Assembly: GCA_021323945.1 (NCBI GenBank)
Contig: JAJPKA010000014.1
Coordinates: forward strand, 248,001-312,000
Reading direction: 5' to 3'
Length of the DNA: 64,000 bases
Source: Pseudomonadota bacterium
GTDB lineage: Bacteria > Desulfobacterota > Binatia > Binatales > Binataceae
The position numbers were made by a program, and so were the translations under genes. This document shows, piece after piece, positions 24,926 through 33,774 of the stretch (positions within the stretch are counted from its first letter, which is position 1; the number at the start of each line of letters is the position of its first letter). The notes beneath the pieces were generated by a model, which was given only the letters and a program-made list of their open reading frames with translations, had not been told where the DNA came from and ran no database searches.

Positions 24926-26784
24926 GCCAGATTTGCGACTTGAACTCCGCTAGCTTCGAATGCGCAGATAACGCTGATGAGATCGCAGTTCAAATTGCCC
25001 AATTCATGTAACATGAGACCACCGCTCTCCGATCGGCATGGCTGGAAGCCGAGGGAGTCGAGCACTTGACGAGCCGGGGTGTTACGGTCGGTCGACCGAA
25101 AGTTTATCCAGAGCGTCTGTGAAGCGTAACGGTTGTGAAATCTGAGCAAGTGCGAGAACAGCGCCTGCTCGATGAATTTGCCCTGCACCCGACAGGACAG
25201 CATAAAATCATTTATGCGCAGCTCGCGTTCCGTCTGTTGAACGATGCAAAAGCCCACCGCGCCGTAGTCGCCGAAACGGTCCGAGCATCGCAACACATAT
25301 TTTTCCAGGCCAGGATCGTTGATTATCTGCTGGAGCTGAGCACGCGAATACTTGCGCCCCGAGAAATTGAGCTGATTGGTGCGCTGCACCAGCTCTGCAA
25401 CTCGCTCTTCGTCAGCCGGCCGGTATGGTGAGATATCAAGGACGATCTTACACGATTTCAGAAAGGCTCGGTAATCTCCGGCAAAAGAGGCTTGCTCGAG
25501 TTCCCGCGTGATCTGTTGTTGGTAGTAGCGGCGGCGTTGCCGAGACTCGTCCGTTACATTGCCCTGTAGCCGCGGATTGGTTGTTAGGCTGCTCAGCTCG
25601 TTGGCGTTGATACAGGTAAGTTGAGGTAGCGCTGTCGCCACTTCAGCCAATTCGAACGGGTTGTCGTCAATGAAAGCTAGAGCGTCAAGGCCGATATTTA
25701 ACTGCTGAGCAATCTTTTTGATCTTCTGACTCTTGGGCGACCAGTCTATCTGCGGGTAAAGAAAGTAATCCGCTATACCAAATTCTTTGAGCTTGGTTAG
25801 GGCGAATTCGGCGTCATTCTTGCTCGCTATGCTCATCAAGACGCCACGCTCATCAAGATATTTCAGTAATTCACTGATGCCTGGGCGAAGGGTCAATTCA
25901 TCCCCTTCGACCAAAATTCCGTTCCAGAGCGTGTTGTCCAAATCCCACACTACGCACTTGATCGGGGCCGCGCCGTCAGCGTTCCGCTCCTGGCTGGTCT
26001 TCGGCCGGAACGTGACGAAATCAGCAGTAAGGAAGACCAGGTGAGCATTGCTCTCCGCTTCCGGCAAAAGCGCAATCCTGAATGGCAGTTCGCGCTCGAT
26101 GAATGGCTGAAACACGGTAGCTTGGAACGTATAGCGCGAATACCCCGGATCTATAGCAAGTGTCTTAATATACGGAGCGGCGTCGGCCGGGTTACAGTGG
26201 TGATTTCGCCTACTATCGGTGAGCGGGCTGAAGATCACCTGCAACCGGATCTCTTGCTCTGTCGGATTGTACACCTCAAGCAAAAAAGCCTCGGGCCGAG
26301 GCCAAAGATGGCGACGCTCATTGAATCGGCGACTGATTTTTCCCAGGGCAATATAGGTTAACTGCTCCAGATTGGAGCCTGGCCTCAGGTAATGGCTGGC
26401 GGTGCCAATCACGTTTGTTAATCGTGCCGCTCGCTCGAGCGCGCGTTCGAGCCGAAGTACTTTCTCGACCGGCTGAATTGCCGTGTTCGCGAGCGTTTCC
26501 AGCTTCGCCCATTTTTTAAACCGAACCTCCACCCCATAGCCACGCAGAGAACGAAAGGCAGGGTTTTTATAGGCTCCGAAAGCAAATCGTCGGCAGCGCC
26601 AATCGCTACGCGGCTGGTACAAATCGCAAGATTGGTAGCAACTGGGGGCTGCGCACTCCACGCAATGCTCCGCCCACAACAAAAACGATATCCCGTCAAT
26701 GTTATCTACCGGCTCGTAGCCGATTTGCGGCGACACTGGAGGCTCTGAGTGAAGCGCTCGGTCGTATTTATCTGTCTCAAACAT
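24922..26784 (-). CDS. FkbH-like HAD-IIIC/GNAT protein with N-terminal Cys motif
   Basis: About 620 residues. The middle holds a HAD-IIIC (FkbH) domain: CVVWDLDNTLWNG with nucleophile D281 and D283, SIASKND, and the acidic AFIDDNPFE near residues 370-377. FkbH enzymes load a glyceryl or phosphoglyceryl-type unit onto a carrier. The C-terminal third (about 430-600) is GNAT-like (LNFSGRKYSRAQLQQI, YVLRCSDRFGDYGAVGF), as in other long FkbH proteins. Unusually, the N-terminus carries C41, C44, C49, C53 (CX2CX4CX3C) and C64, resembling an iron-sulphur or zinc site. The ATG at 26784 is preferred; a TTG at 26802 adds six residues. No acyl-carrier gene was seen nearby. Confidence 0.85.
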   Translation of the reverse strand: MFETDKYDRALHSEPPVSPQIGYEPVDNIDGISFLLWAEHCVECAAPSCYQSCDLYQPRSDWRCRRFAFGAYKNPAFRSLRGYGVEVRFKKWAKLETLANTAIQPVEKVLRLERALERAARLTNVIGTASHYLRPGSNLEQLTYIALGKISRRFNERRHLWPRPEAFLLEVYNPTEQEIRLQVIFSPLTDSRRNHHCNPADAAPYIKTLAIDPGYSRYTFQATVFQPFIERELPFRIALLPEAESNAHLVFLTADFVTFRPKTSQERNADGAAPIKCVVWDLDNTLWNGILVEGDELTLRPGISELLKYLDERGVLMSIASKNDAEFALTKLKEFGIADYFLYPQIDWSPKSQKIKKIAQQLNIGLDALAFIDDNPFELAEVATALPQLTCINANELSSLTTNPRLQGNVTDESRQRRRYYQQQITRELEQASFAGDYRAFLKSCKIVLDISPYRPADEERVAELVQRTNQLNFSGRKYSRAQLQQIINDPGLEKYVLRCSDRFGDYGAVGFCIVQQTERELRINDFMLSCRVQGKFIEQALFSHLLRFHNRYASQTLWINFRSTDRNTPARQVLDSLGFQPCRSESGGLMLHELGNLNCDLISVICAFEASGVQVANLA

Positions 26785-27150
26785 AGGCAGCTCGTGCCTC
26801 AACTTAGACTCTAGAGCTTGTGCGTATCGCCTATAGGGCTGTTAGCTGGGAAAGCAATCGCAGTGCCTTTGACCTGCGTAACCAAACCGGGTTCGTTTGA
26901 CGTCGTACACACTATGCAACATATGAAGATCGCTAACATCAGGAAAGATCCAACGGAAGCAAGTCTATCACTTTTACATGCTCTGAGCAGCGAATCTGTA
27001 TCGCCTGAAAACATGGTTCGACTGCTTTTTTAGTGCCCCGGAGCATCTGATGGACGCTGTAAACAAAAGGCCCGAATCCGTGGGGACGGATGTCGGGCCT
27101 TTTCAGCGTGGACCGTGCTAACGCTGATGCAAACCGTTGTCAGCCTGGTG
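26785..27150. other. Intergenic region with bidirectional terminator
   Basis: About 366 bases between the FkbH-like gene (promoter side) and the end of the beta-helix gene, both on the minus strand. It holds the strong hairpin at 27065-27103 (listed separately) and presumably the FkbH-like promoter. No gene is recognised; short ORFs here lack ribosome-binding sites. Confidence 0.4.
27065..27103 (-). terminator. Strong bidirectional intrinsic terminator
   Basis: AAAAGGCCCGA plus ATCCGT pairs with ACGGAT plus TCGGGCCTTTT: a stem of about 17 base pairs with one bulged G and a GGGG loop, flanked by A4 and T4 on the two sides. It begins 48 bases past the beta-helix stop and should terminate that minus-strand transcript; the symmetry allows termination in the other direction as well. 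Confidence 0.85.
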
Positions 27151-28935
27151 TCAGTACGCGCCCATGTTACTGTTCCCGGTGGTGAGTCCAGGCAGTCCCG
27201 CATTAAAGCACGGGCTTACCTGAAGACCAAAATCGGGAGCGGCCGAACTGCTGTTGATGTACATCGGATTGACGTTGGTGAAGTCATGGGGACCCTTTTG
27301 GTTGGAACCGTTGAACGAGAACCCCGGGCTTCCCTGCGCGCCGCCGATATCGTTGTAGTCTTCGATGGCGAGACCAAATCCGCTTGCGACACTAACACTC
27401 GCGGTCCCAGCGCCATCGAAGATATTGTTACGAACGTCGATGGTACTCGAGCTATTGTTGCCACCACATCCTGCGTACAGCCCAAATGAATTGGACAAAC
27501 CTCGTGGCAGGTACGCGGTATTATTATAATATTTTACATTGGTTGGGCAGTTTCCGGGGCAGGGTGTGACGCTGGGGCAATCCTGGAATCCGATTCCATC
27601 ATCGTAAGCAACGTTCCTCTGGTAGATTAAGGTTTCGCTATCCTTCGTAGATTCGTTATGGGTATAGAAGGCGGGCGTCTGATTGGTCGCGCAGTTGTTC
27701 ACTCCGCCGCTATTCTGACAGCCACAGAGATTTTGCGAGTAGCCGCAGCCAGCCACGTTGCCAACAATCTGGGCGGGTGTGGCGGGGCTGCCTACTCCTT
27801 TGACATCGATGCACCCGTGCACGCAGCCAGGGCCAACTACATTTCCCTCAACGAGGACGCCGCCGGTGTCGTAGTGTACCTGGACCGCGTTGTGGCCTCC
27901 ACTCCAGATGACCGTGTTGTAAAGAAATTGAACGCCATCCGATCCAACAGCGGTATCCAACAGCTCGAGCTGGTTCTTATAGGCACCCCAGACGCCAGTG
28001 TTCTGCCAATTGCAGTTGTTATCTTTGACGCTTGCGCCGACCACCTGAGGCCAAATCGGTTGTCGGCTCCCCGAAGTGCAAGATGGCACAGTTTCCATGT
28101 ACCAATAACCGCCCGGATTACCGATGGTTGGATAGATGATTCCGTAGACCGTATTACTATTTGCTGCGTAGCTATGGTTGCTCGACCAGTCAGCCGGAAC
28201 TTCGGCGGTCGGCCTGCAGGGACCCGTGGTATTTGAGCAATTTGTCCCATTATTGTGAATGTAAAAGTTCTGAACAGTAATTCCCGGCATTTTGCCGCCG
28301 GCGGTCGTGAATGAAACCGCCTGAGCGTAGGCATGCTCGCATTCAAAATTGTCGATCGTCAGGTATTTGACGCTGTACGCCGGTTGGTGAGCCACGAAGC
28401 AATATGGATTCATATTTGCCGCATCGATCGTCGCTCTGCCAGCGCCATAAGTGCTGATGATGATCGGATTGTCGGCAGAGCCGTTTACCGCGTGCAGCGG
28501 GGAATCGCCGAAAGTAAATGGGGGATTGCTCGAGCTCGCCACCCAGATGTCACCGCCCTTGAACAACTCGCGATCTCCCGGCTTGAGCGTAGACAGAACA
28601 CTCATGGCTTTACTGATACTTCGCCACGGAGAGGACTGGGTGCCAGCTCCCGTTAGGTCGTTGCCCGTAGACGCCGAGAAATAGTAACAAGTTTGACCTG
28701 TTGGACATCCGGACACTTGGAACTCTGAGCGGGCGAGCCTGCCCCCATCGCCTACAGTAACGGGTAAGGGAGCCCGAAGTCGCCTCGCTCCATCGATTCC
28801 AGGCGTCGGGTCGGACGTAACCACCTGTCCGAGCTGGTTGGTCGACGTCTTGCCGGCTGCGTACGCCGAACTCAGTCCTAAAGCAAAAAGGACGAGGACT
28901 AGGGCGCCCAACAGCCTAAGATCGGTTCCTCTCAT
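27151..28935 (-). CDS. Secreted right-handed beta-helix protein
   Basis: About 594 residues. A signal peptide (LRLLGALVLVLFALGLSSAYAA) starts at the ATG at 28935, which has AAGGGGTC seven bases upstream; an ATG eight codons earlier is less likely. The mature part shows CYYFSASTGNDLTGAGTQSSPWRSISKAM, the hallmark opening of DUF1565/pectate-lyase-like beta-helices. Asn-, Gly- and Thr-rich repeats follow (ITVQNFYIHNNGTNC, YNTVIWSGGHNAVQVHY, VEGNVVGPGCVHGCIDVKG, YNNTAYLPRG). Many cysteines suggest disulfides in an oxidising compartment. It could be a polysaccharide lyase, epimerase or hydrolase acting on the exopolymer. No catalytic residues can be assigned with confidence. Confidence 0.82.
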   Translation of the reverse strand: MRGTDLRLLGALVLVLFALGLSSAYAAGKTSTNQLGQVVTSDPTPGIDGARRLRAPLPVTVGDGGRLARSEFQVSGCPTGQTCYYFSASTGNDLTGAGTQSSPWRSISKAMSVLSTLKPGDRELFKGGDIWVASSSNPPFTFGDSPLHAVNGSADNPIIISTYGAGRATIDAANMNPYCFVAHQPAYSVKYLTIDNFECEHAYAQAVSFTTAGGKMPGITVQNFYIHNNGTNCSNTTGPCRPTAEVPADWSSNHSYAANSNTVYGIIYPTIGNPGGYWYMETVPSCTSGSRQPIWPQVVGASVKDNNCNWQNTGVWGAYKNQLELLDTAVGSDGVQFLYNTVIWSGGHNAVQVHYDTGGVLVEGNVVGPGCVHGCIDVKGVGSPATPAQIVGNVAGCGYSQNLCGCQNSGGVNNCATNQTPAFYTHNESTKDSETLIYQRNVAYDDGIGFQDCPSVTPCPGNCPTNVKYYNNTAYLPRGLSNSFGLYAGCGGNNSSSTIDVRNNIFDGAGTASVSVASGFGLAIEDYNDIGGAQGSPGFSFNGSNQKGPHDFTNVNPMYINSSSAAPDFGLQVSPCFNAGLPGLTTGNSNMGAY

Positions 28936-29769
28936 TGTTTGACCCCTTGTATCACCCAAGCCGTCTTGAACTGGTGTCTAGCCGCGCTGTTCCCTTTGAC
29001 AGTTTCCAGCATCAGGACACTCACGGATAATCGACATTACTTTTCGCTACACTGTCCTCAGTGGGATAAATCTCCTTCGTAGCAGAGAAAATATATTCTG
29101 TGGCGGTGACGGCCAGCCGAGATCGAAACCAAGGATTTGGCCTGCTCATCGCGCCTGTAGGTACCTCCGTTCCTTGTGAATAGCCATTTATCCGCGCGGA
29201 TACATTCCAGTTAGAACTGGTAGGCATAGCAGCTGAAGAGGTGACATTGTCATCCCCTTCCTGGGTCGATTAGTGAGTCGAGAGGAAGCGATGAAATTTG
29301 AAAGCTCAGTATATCGAGATGACTGGCCAGACGCTTTACATGGTTATCACAAATACCTCTAGAGCACGGTAGTCGCGTTGCTGAATTATGAGTTGCAGAG
29401 GGTAGTGAGTAGTTTCATTAGGCCGCAGGGATGGATCTCGAGAGATGGTGCTCTGAAAAAATTTTCAATAATCGTACGGCGGGATCTGAACTCCTGCGAT
29501 CCTGAGCACAAATAAGAGCGTAAGTGCAGCAGGCCGTTGCTAACCAAAAGCAATGAAAATGTTGAGGGCTGGTAATACCCGCGGTTGAGGGCCTAACAGC
29601 GGAAAGGACCGTCTCCCAACAAAGGCCGCAGGGCTCCGCCCGGTGGAACGGGGCGAAGAACGCAGCTTAGTTGCGGCGGTCTTAAAATGTTGGCAAGCGA
29701 AAGTTGGATGTACCTAACGGAGTGAGCGTGCTAAGGAGTGTCGGCTGGTCGCCTCTTGTCGGCACACTG
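28936..29769. other. Intergenic stretch with a possible decayed ORF
   Basis: About 830 bases between the beta-helix and GT4 genes. A minus-strand frame at 29021-29227 (68 codons) reads as plausible protein (NWNVSARINGYSQG, PNPWFRSRLAV) but has no ribosome-binding site and a stop just upstream; it may be a gene remnant. The segment 29580-29700 is GC-rich with short inverted segments (GGGCTCCGCCC, GGAACGGGGCG) that could fold, but it matches no RNA family I know. Confidence 0.3.
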
Positions 29770-30999
29770 TTAGCCGGATTCGGGGGCCAAAGTTCCCGTT
29801 GGGCTGCCACTTAGCAGGTCCGCGTAAAAGGCGGTTAACTTGCTTTTTTCCAGCTCCCAGGTATAGCTCGAGATAAGGGTTCTGCCCGCTGCGATTCGGC
29901 GAATTGCTGCGCCGCGATCATTCCAGACGTGCAGTATCTTTGCGGCCATATCCTCACTGCTGCCAGGCTCAAAGTAAAAGATAGCATCCTCGGGTATATA
30001 GCGTACCAGGGTTTCAGTACGGCTCGCGATAACAGGTAGACCTTGGGACATATATTCGAGAATCTTGTTTGAGAAGTACAGCGCGCCGAAGATGCCGCCG
30101 GCGTGAGTGGAGATTCCAATATCGGCATCGGCCATTATGGCAGGTATTTCCTCGACATTGACTGTGTCGAGGAATTCGACTCGGCCCGCTACTCCTAACT
30201 CTGCGGCGAGACGCCGAACATCGTCTACCCTGTTGCCTTCGCCGACGATTCTTAGCCGCAGGCCTGGAATACTTTTTGAAGCGATCGCCAACGCACGTAC
30301 GGCTATATCCAGTCTGTAATGGTCGGTGATCGTGCCGCAGTAGAGCAAAGTGGGTTGGTCGGGATGCCTGGGCCAGACCAAGAGGTTCCCATTACTGGAA
30401 AAGAAGCGCTGCTCCGGGAAGTTATGAACTATAAACAGTTTATCAGACGGTACACCCTTGCTTTGAAGGTTTTCCCGCATGGACTCGCTGACGGATATAA
30501 CTTTGTTGGCGAGCTGGCAGCTAATTCTTTGCTGCCAATTCAAAATTCGAGTGACTAATCCCGCGTGGCGATATCCGTTTGCTTCGTAAAGCTCAGCCAT
30601 CGGATCGTGAACATCAAGAACCAACTTTGCGCCGGTCCATTTCGGCAACAGTCCAGCGAGAACCAGCAGATCAGGCATATTATGGATATGAACGATCTGG
30701 AAGGGTCGGGAAAAGTGTAGTTGGGCGAGTTTAACCGCCCCTAATCCCGTTAACAGCGCGTATTCGAACACGTAACGCAACTGGCTGCCTCGGCGGCGCT
30801 CGAGTGGAAGCCGGTGAACGAAAACTCCGTTGATGGTTTCCTTTCGTGGCTGCCTGCTTTTCTTTCCGGCTTCAGTGCGGCGCAGACAAATGACGTGGAC
30901 CTCGTAGCCAGCATTAACCAGCGCTTCGGCTTCACGGCGCACCCGTACATCGGTGGGATAGTAGCCGTGAAATAGCATTCCCACCCTCCTATCTCGCAT
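29770..30999 (-). CDS. GT4-family glycosyltransferase
   Basis: About 409 residues, GT-B fold. The N-terminal domain begins RRVGMLFHGYYPTDVRVRREAEAL and includes VHIHNMPDLLVLAGLLPKWTG and VLDVHDPMAELY. The C-terminal donor-binding domain shows LLYCGTITDHYRLDIAVRAL, LRIVGEG, VEFLDTV and the EX7E-like region ISTHAGGIFGALYFSNKILEYMSQGLPVIAS. It would add a sugar to the lipid-linked repeat unit in the cytoplasm. The ATG at 30999 overlaps the end of the 2-epimerase gene by eleven bases; another in-frame ATG at 30981 has a perfect AGGAGG six bases upstream, but would shorten the first beta strand. The frame is open to 31032. Sugar specificity is unknown. Confidence 0.9.
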   Translation of the reverse strand: MRDRRVGMLFHGYYPTDVRVRREAEALVNAGYEVHVICLRRTEAGKKSRQPRKETINGVFVHRLPLERRRGSQLRYVFEYALLTGLGAVKLAQLHFSRPFQIVHIHNMPDLLVLAGLLPKWTGAKLVLDVHDPMAELYEANGYRHAGLVTRILNWQQRISCQLANKVISVSESMRENLQSKGVPSDKLFIVHNFPEQRFFSSNGNLLVWPRHPDQPTLLYCGTITDHYRLDIAVRALAIASKSIPGLRLRIVGEGNRVDDVRRLAAELGVAGRVEFLDTVNVEEIPAIMADADIGISTHAGGIFGALYFSNKILEYMSQGLPVIASRTETLVRYIPEDAIFYFEPGSSEDMAAKILHVWNDRGAAIRRIAAGRTLISSYTWELEKSKLTAFYADLLSGSPTGTLAPESG

Positions 31000-32059
31000 T
31001 CGAAGAGCTCCCGAACCGTTGTTCAAGGTCATCGAGGATCTTGACGTGTGCGCGGCCGTCGCCGAAAAGTTCGCGATAAGGACCAGTCGGCTCGAAGGTG
31101 TTGATTAGAAACGCGATTCGTTCCGGATCAGGACCCGTCAAAACCTTCCATCCCACTTGAGATATTTCAGGAAACCACGACAACTCGATGAGCACGATAC
31201 AGGGTTTCTTCAACAGATAAGCTTCTCGCCGTACACCTCCCGAATCTGTCAACACCTTGTTGGCCCCGGCTGCCAATCGGATAAAGTCCACATATCCTAA
31301 AGGCGGGATGATCTCGATCTTGGACCTCGCCAGTCTGGGCATCAGGTCAAATTGTTCCAGCTGTTTACGGGTCCGCGGATGAGCCGGGAAGACGATCCGT
31401 TGATCAGAGCGAAGCAGACCTTCCACAATCGCCGCCAGCCGGTCGCGCACCATTATATTTTCCTGGCGGTGAAGCGTCAGTACCATATAGTCCCCCCTGA
31501 CAACTGGTAACTCCAGTCTACTCAGAGTATAGAGTAGCGCGTCCTTCATCAGATCTCCGGAGAGAACTATGCGGCTTGCGTCATGGCCTTCGGCTTTGAG
31601 GTTGCGAACGTGTGTCTCAGTGCAACAATAATTCACTTCCGCCAGCGTATCTGCGACTCGCCGGTTAATCTCCTCGGGATTGTAACGATCGGCCGTTCGG
31701 ATTCCGGCTTCCACGTGCGCAAACGGAATCCTGAGCTTGGAAGCGGCAACCGCCGCCGATAAAGTCGTATTGACGTCTCCGTAAGCGAGGACGAAGTCGG
31801 GCCTGTCTTCGCTCAGGAGCCGTCCGAGTTGTTGCATAGCGCCAGCGGTGAACGAGACGTTATCGTTGTTTTCGACCGTCAGCAAATAGTGCGGAGCGGG
31901 CAGGGCAAAATCCTCAAAAAACACATCCGACATGTCGCGGTCGTAGTGCTGTCTTGTATGAACTATGATTTCCTGAAAACCGCGTCGGCTCGACTCCATG
32001 TGGATCAGAAATTCTTTGACGAAATTAGGCCGCGTCCCAACAATCGAGTAGAACCTCAT
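30989..32059 (-). CDS. wecB: UDP-N-acetylglucosamine 2-epimerase (non-hydrolysing)
   Basis: A 356-residue cytoplasmic epimerase interconverting UDP-GlcNAc and UDP-ManNAc, or, if WbpI-like, the 2,3-diacetamido uronic acid analogue. Visible motifs are VGTRPNFVK at the N-terminus, AYGDVNTTLSA, HVEAGIRTADRYNPEEINRR with the catalytic acidic residues, LTLHRQEN with the histidine, and LTDSGGVRREAYLLKKP binding UDP. Length is typical. The ATG has AGAGG about ten bases upstream. With WbpB/D/E-like genes in the operon at 12.7-15.8 kb, a WbpI-type role is reasonable, but WecB and WbpI cannot be told apart by eye. It lies upstream of the overlapping GT4 gene. Confidence 0.93.
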   Translation of the reverse strand: MRFYSIVGTRPNFVKEFLIHMESSRRGFQEIIVHTRQHYDRDMSDVFFEDFALPAPHYLLTVENNDNVSFTAGAMQQLGRLLSEDRPDFVLAYGDVNTTLSAAVAASKLRIPFAHVEAGIRTADRYNPEEINRRVADTLAEVNYCCTETHVRNLKAEGHDASRIVLSGDLMKDALLYTLSRLELPVVRGDYMVLTLHRQENIMVRDRLAAIVEGLLRSDQRIVFPAHPRTRKQLEQFDLMPRLARSKIEIIPPLGYVDFIRLAAGANKVLTDSGGVRREAYLLKKPCIVLIELSWFPEISQVGWKVLTGPDPERIAFLINTFEPTGPYRELFGDGRAHVKILDDLEQRFGSSSNAR

Positions 32060-32615
32060 CGGGCTGAACCTCTTGTCATTGTGCGCTGGCGCGAGTCGTG
32101 GAGAAAACCAGCCGGTGGAACCTGCGTGCTCGAGCCCGACCGTAGGGCTTTATGAGGTGGCCTGGAGCAAGAACGCAGGATCTCCGTGCCGCCGGCGTTT
32201 GCCGTCCGACTGGAGGTGATGCTGAATCAACCCTCGCGTATGCAAATAAGTTGCAACGGACCCGCCAGCCGAAATGCTCGGCTAAACGCCCGGCCGAGGG
32301 AAATCCACGGGACAATAATGCAGGCGCCCCCCCACCGCGACCCAACTTCATCACATCACCACCGGCACCTGTAGTCATCGTAAATTACCAAATTGGGGGA
32401 CGAGAAACCAAGTGAATAATCGCTGTTGGGGGCTCTAAAACGTCTGTCAAACAAGATCCTGTAGAATTGCCGCTGTTCGTTGAATATCTCAAAACTACGG
32501 TTAGTACTATTGGCTTATCGTGTTACTCGGAGCGCAAAGTAAAAGGTCTCAAAGACCCCGCTTCGCAGATCCGCTAACGAAACGTTAGATTGGTGGTCGC
32601 CGCCCTTTAATCGGT
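32060..32615. other. Intergenic region, no gene recognised
   Basis: About 556 bases between the epimerase start and the small membrane protein stop. It must contain the epimerase promoter. Near its right end GGTCT-CAA-AGACC at 32545-32557, followed by T4 on the minus strand, is a possible terminator (listed separately). Other short ORFs here are not convincing. Confidence 0.35.
32541..32557 (-). terminator. Possible intrinsic terminator after the small membrane protein
   Basis: On the minus strand GGTCT, loop TTG and AGACC form a five-base-pair hairpin followed by TTTT, 59 bases beyond the stop of the 55-residue membrane protein gene. The stem is short. Confidence 0.35.
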
Positions 32616-32783
32616 TTACCGATACTGATGTTGAGCAGTCGATGGTGAATCCGGCGGCCGCTGGAAATTTCCCCGCGCGGCAAGAACACCGATCACAACC
32701 ATCGCAACCAAGGCGACTGCGGCCAGTAACCTCTGAGTGCGGCGTATTTTTTTAAGCTCAGACGTGCTGGGATGCTTTGCCAT
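32616..32783 (-). CDS. Small single-pass membrane protein, 55 residues
   Basis: An ATG inside the 3' end of the FemAB/GNAT-like gene opens a 55-codon frame, overlapping that gene by 26 bases. The product has a basic N-terminus (LKKIRRTQR), one clear membrane helix (LLAAVALVAMVVIGVLAA, about residues 19-36) and a polar proline-rich tail. By the positive-inside rule the N-terminus is cytoplasmic. No family is recognised. The overlap with the gene upstream, the clean hydrophobic profile and the possible terminator just downstream support a real coupled gene. It could be a small subunit or regulator of the exopolysaccharide machinery; this is speculation. Confidence 0.55.
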   Translation of the reverse strand: MAKHPSTSELKKIRRTQRLLAAVALVAMVVIGVLAARGNFQRPPDSPSTAQHQYR

Positions 32784-33774
32784 GTTTAAGATCAATTGCT
32801 CCGCGGGATACAGTCTCAGATGAAACCCTCGCCGCGGGTCTTAAGTCCGAAGTGTTCGCTTGCCGTCTCGCTTGGAGCTGGCGCTCGTACGCTGCGATCG
32901 AATCCTTTATGGTTTGCCGTATCTCTTCGAGCGACATGTTGCGCCACCGTTCTCCCGCTCGTTCCATTTGAATCCTGCGTTGCCAGCGCTTTGTGTGTGA
33001 CATCAGAGTAAATGCAAGGCGCCATACGGTGGGAGCTCCAGCTAATAAATAATTATGCTCCCGAATTATAGTTCCGCCGAACTGCATTTTGAATCTATTG
33101 ACCCCGATACTATCCTCGACTTGACCGAGACTGCCAAAATCGTAAGTAGTCAGTCCTTCGTCGCGATATTTCTCGAGTTCGTACCAGTGCAAATAAACGT
33201 TAACAATTCCTGCCAGCCGGGCCGTCGCCGGGTCATCAAAGCGCCGATTAGCCGAATCGTGAAGGCGCACGATTCCCACATCTCGGTCAACTAGGTTGAG
33301 ATGGCCACAGATAGGCTGGCCGTCGAGATAGGCCATCATCAAATCAGCGTTGGGAAAGTAGCTGTATTCGCGGGCCTCCGACACGGGGCTTGTCTGTAAC
33401 GGTTTGCCCCGCGCGAAATCGTTGTAGAGCTTCACGAATTGGGGAACCAATCCGTCAACATCCGGGCCTCCGCTGTAGCGGCGGATCATCAGCCGGCCGC
33501 CGAGTTTTTCGGCCTTGTGAATGCGAATCCTGGCGTTTTCAATCAGGTCTTTATAGATCGCGCCTAGAGGGCGCCTGAGGTCTATCAAAAGCGTTAGGCT
33601 GAGAGTGTGGGTAATGATACATCGGCCGTGTTCAAGGTCTGTGCTGGCGAATGCGACACGCGCGTAATGGCTGAAAGGGAGGTTTTCAGCCAGTTCTTTT
33701 AAGGTCGTCTCGGTGGGCCAGTAGACGAGCTGGTAGGGAATGATACCCTTGAGCTTGTTGCGGATAATAATCAT
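32758..33774 (-). CDS. FemAB/GNAT-like acyltransferase
   Basis: About 338 residues with a GNAT/FemAB (Acetyltransf_6-type) fold. The region around SLTLLIDLRRPLGAIYKDLIENARIRIHKAEKLGG resembles the FemAB substrate-side segment. ADLMMAYLDGQPICGHLNLVDRDVGIVRLHDSANRRF and TTYDFGSLGQVEDSIGVNRFKMQFGGTIIREHNYLL form the second acyl-CoA-binding lobe. Such proteins occur in PEP-CTERM/exopolysaccharide loci and may add amino acids or acyl groups to a glycan. The ATG at 33774 is chosen; the frame opens at a TTG at 33831, but no good ribosome-binding site fits either. An AGGAGG lies too far upstream of the ATG. The C-terminus is charged and overlaps the small membrane protein gene. Confidence 0.8.
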   Translation of the reverse strand: MIIIRNKLKGIIPYQLVYWPTETTLKELAENLPFSHYARVAFASTDLEHGRCIITHTLSLTLLIDLRRPLGAIYKDLIENARIRIHKAEKLGGRLMIRRYSGGPDVDGLVPQFVKLYNDFARGKPLQTSPVSEAREYSYFPNADLMMAYLDGQPICGHLNLVDRDVGIVRLHDSANRRFDDPATARLAGIVNVYLHWYELEKYRDEGLTTYDFGSLGQVEDSIGVNRFKMQFGGTIIREHNYLLAGAPTVWRLAFTLMSHTKRWQRRIQMERAGERWRNMSLEEIRQTIKDSIAAYERQLQARRQANTSDLRPAARVSSETVSRGAIDLKHGKASQHV

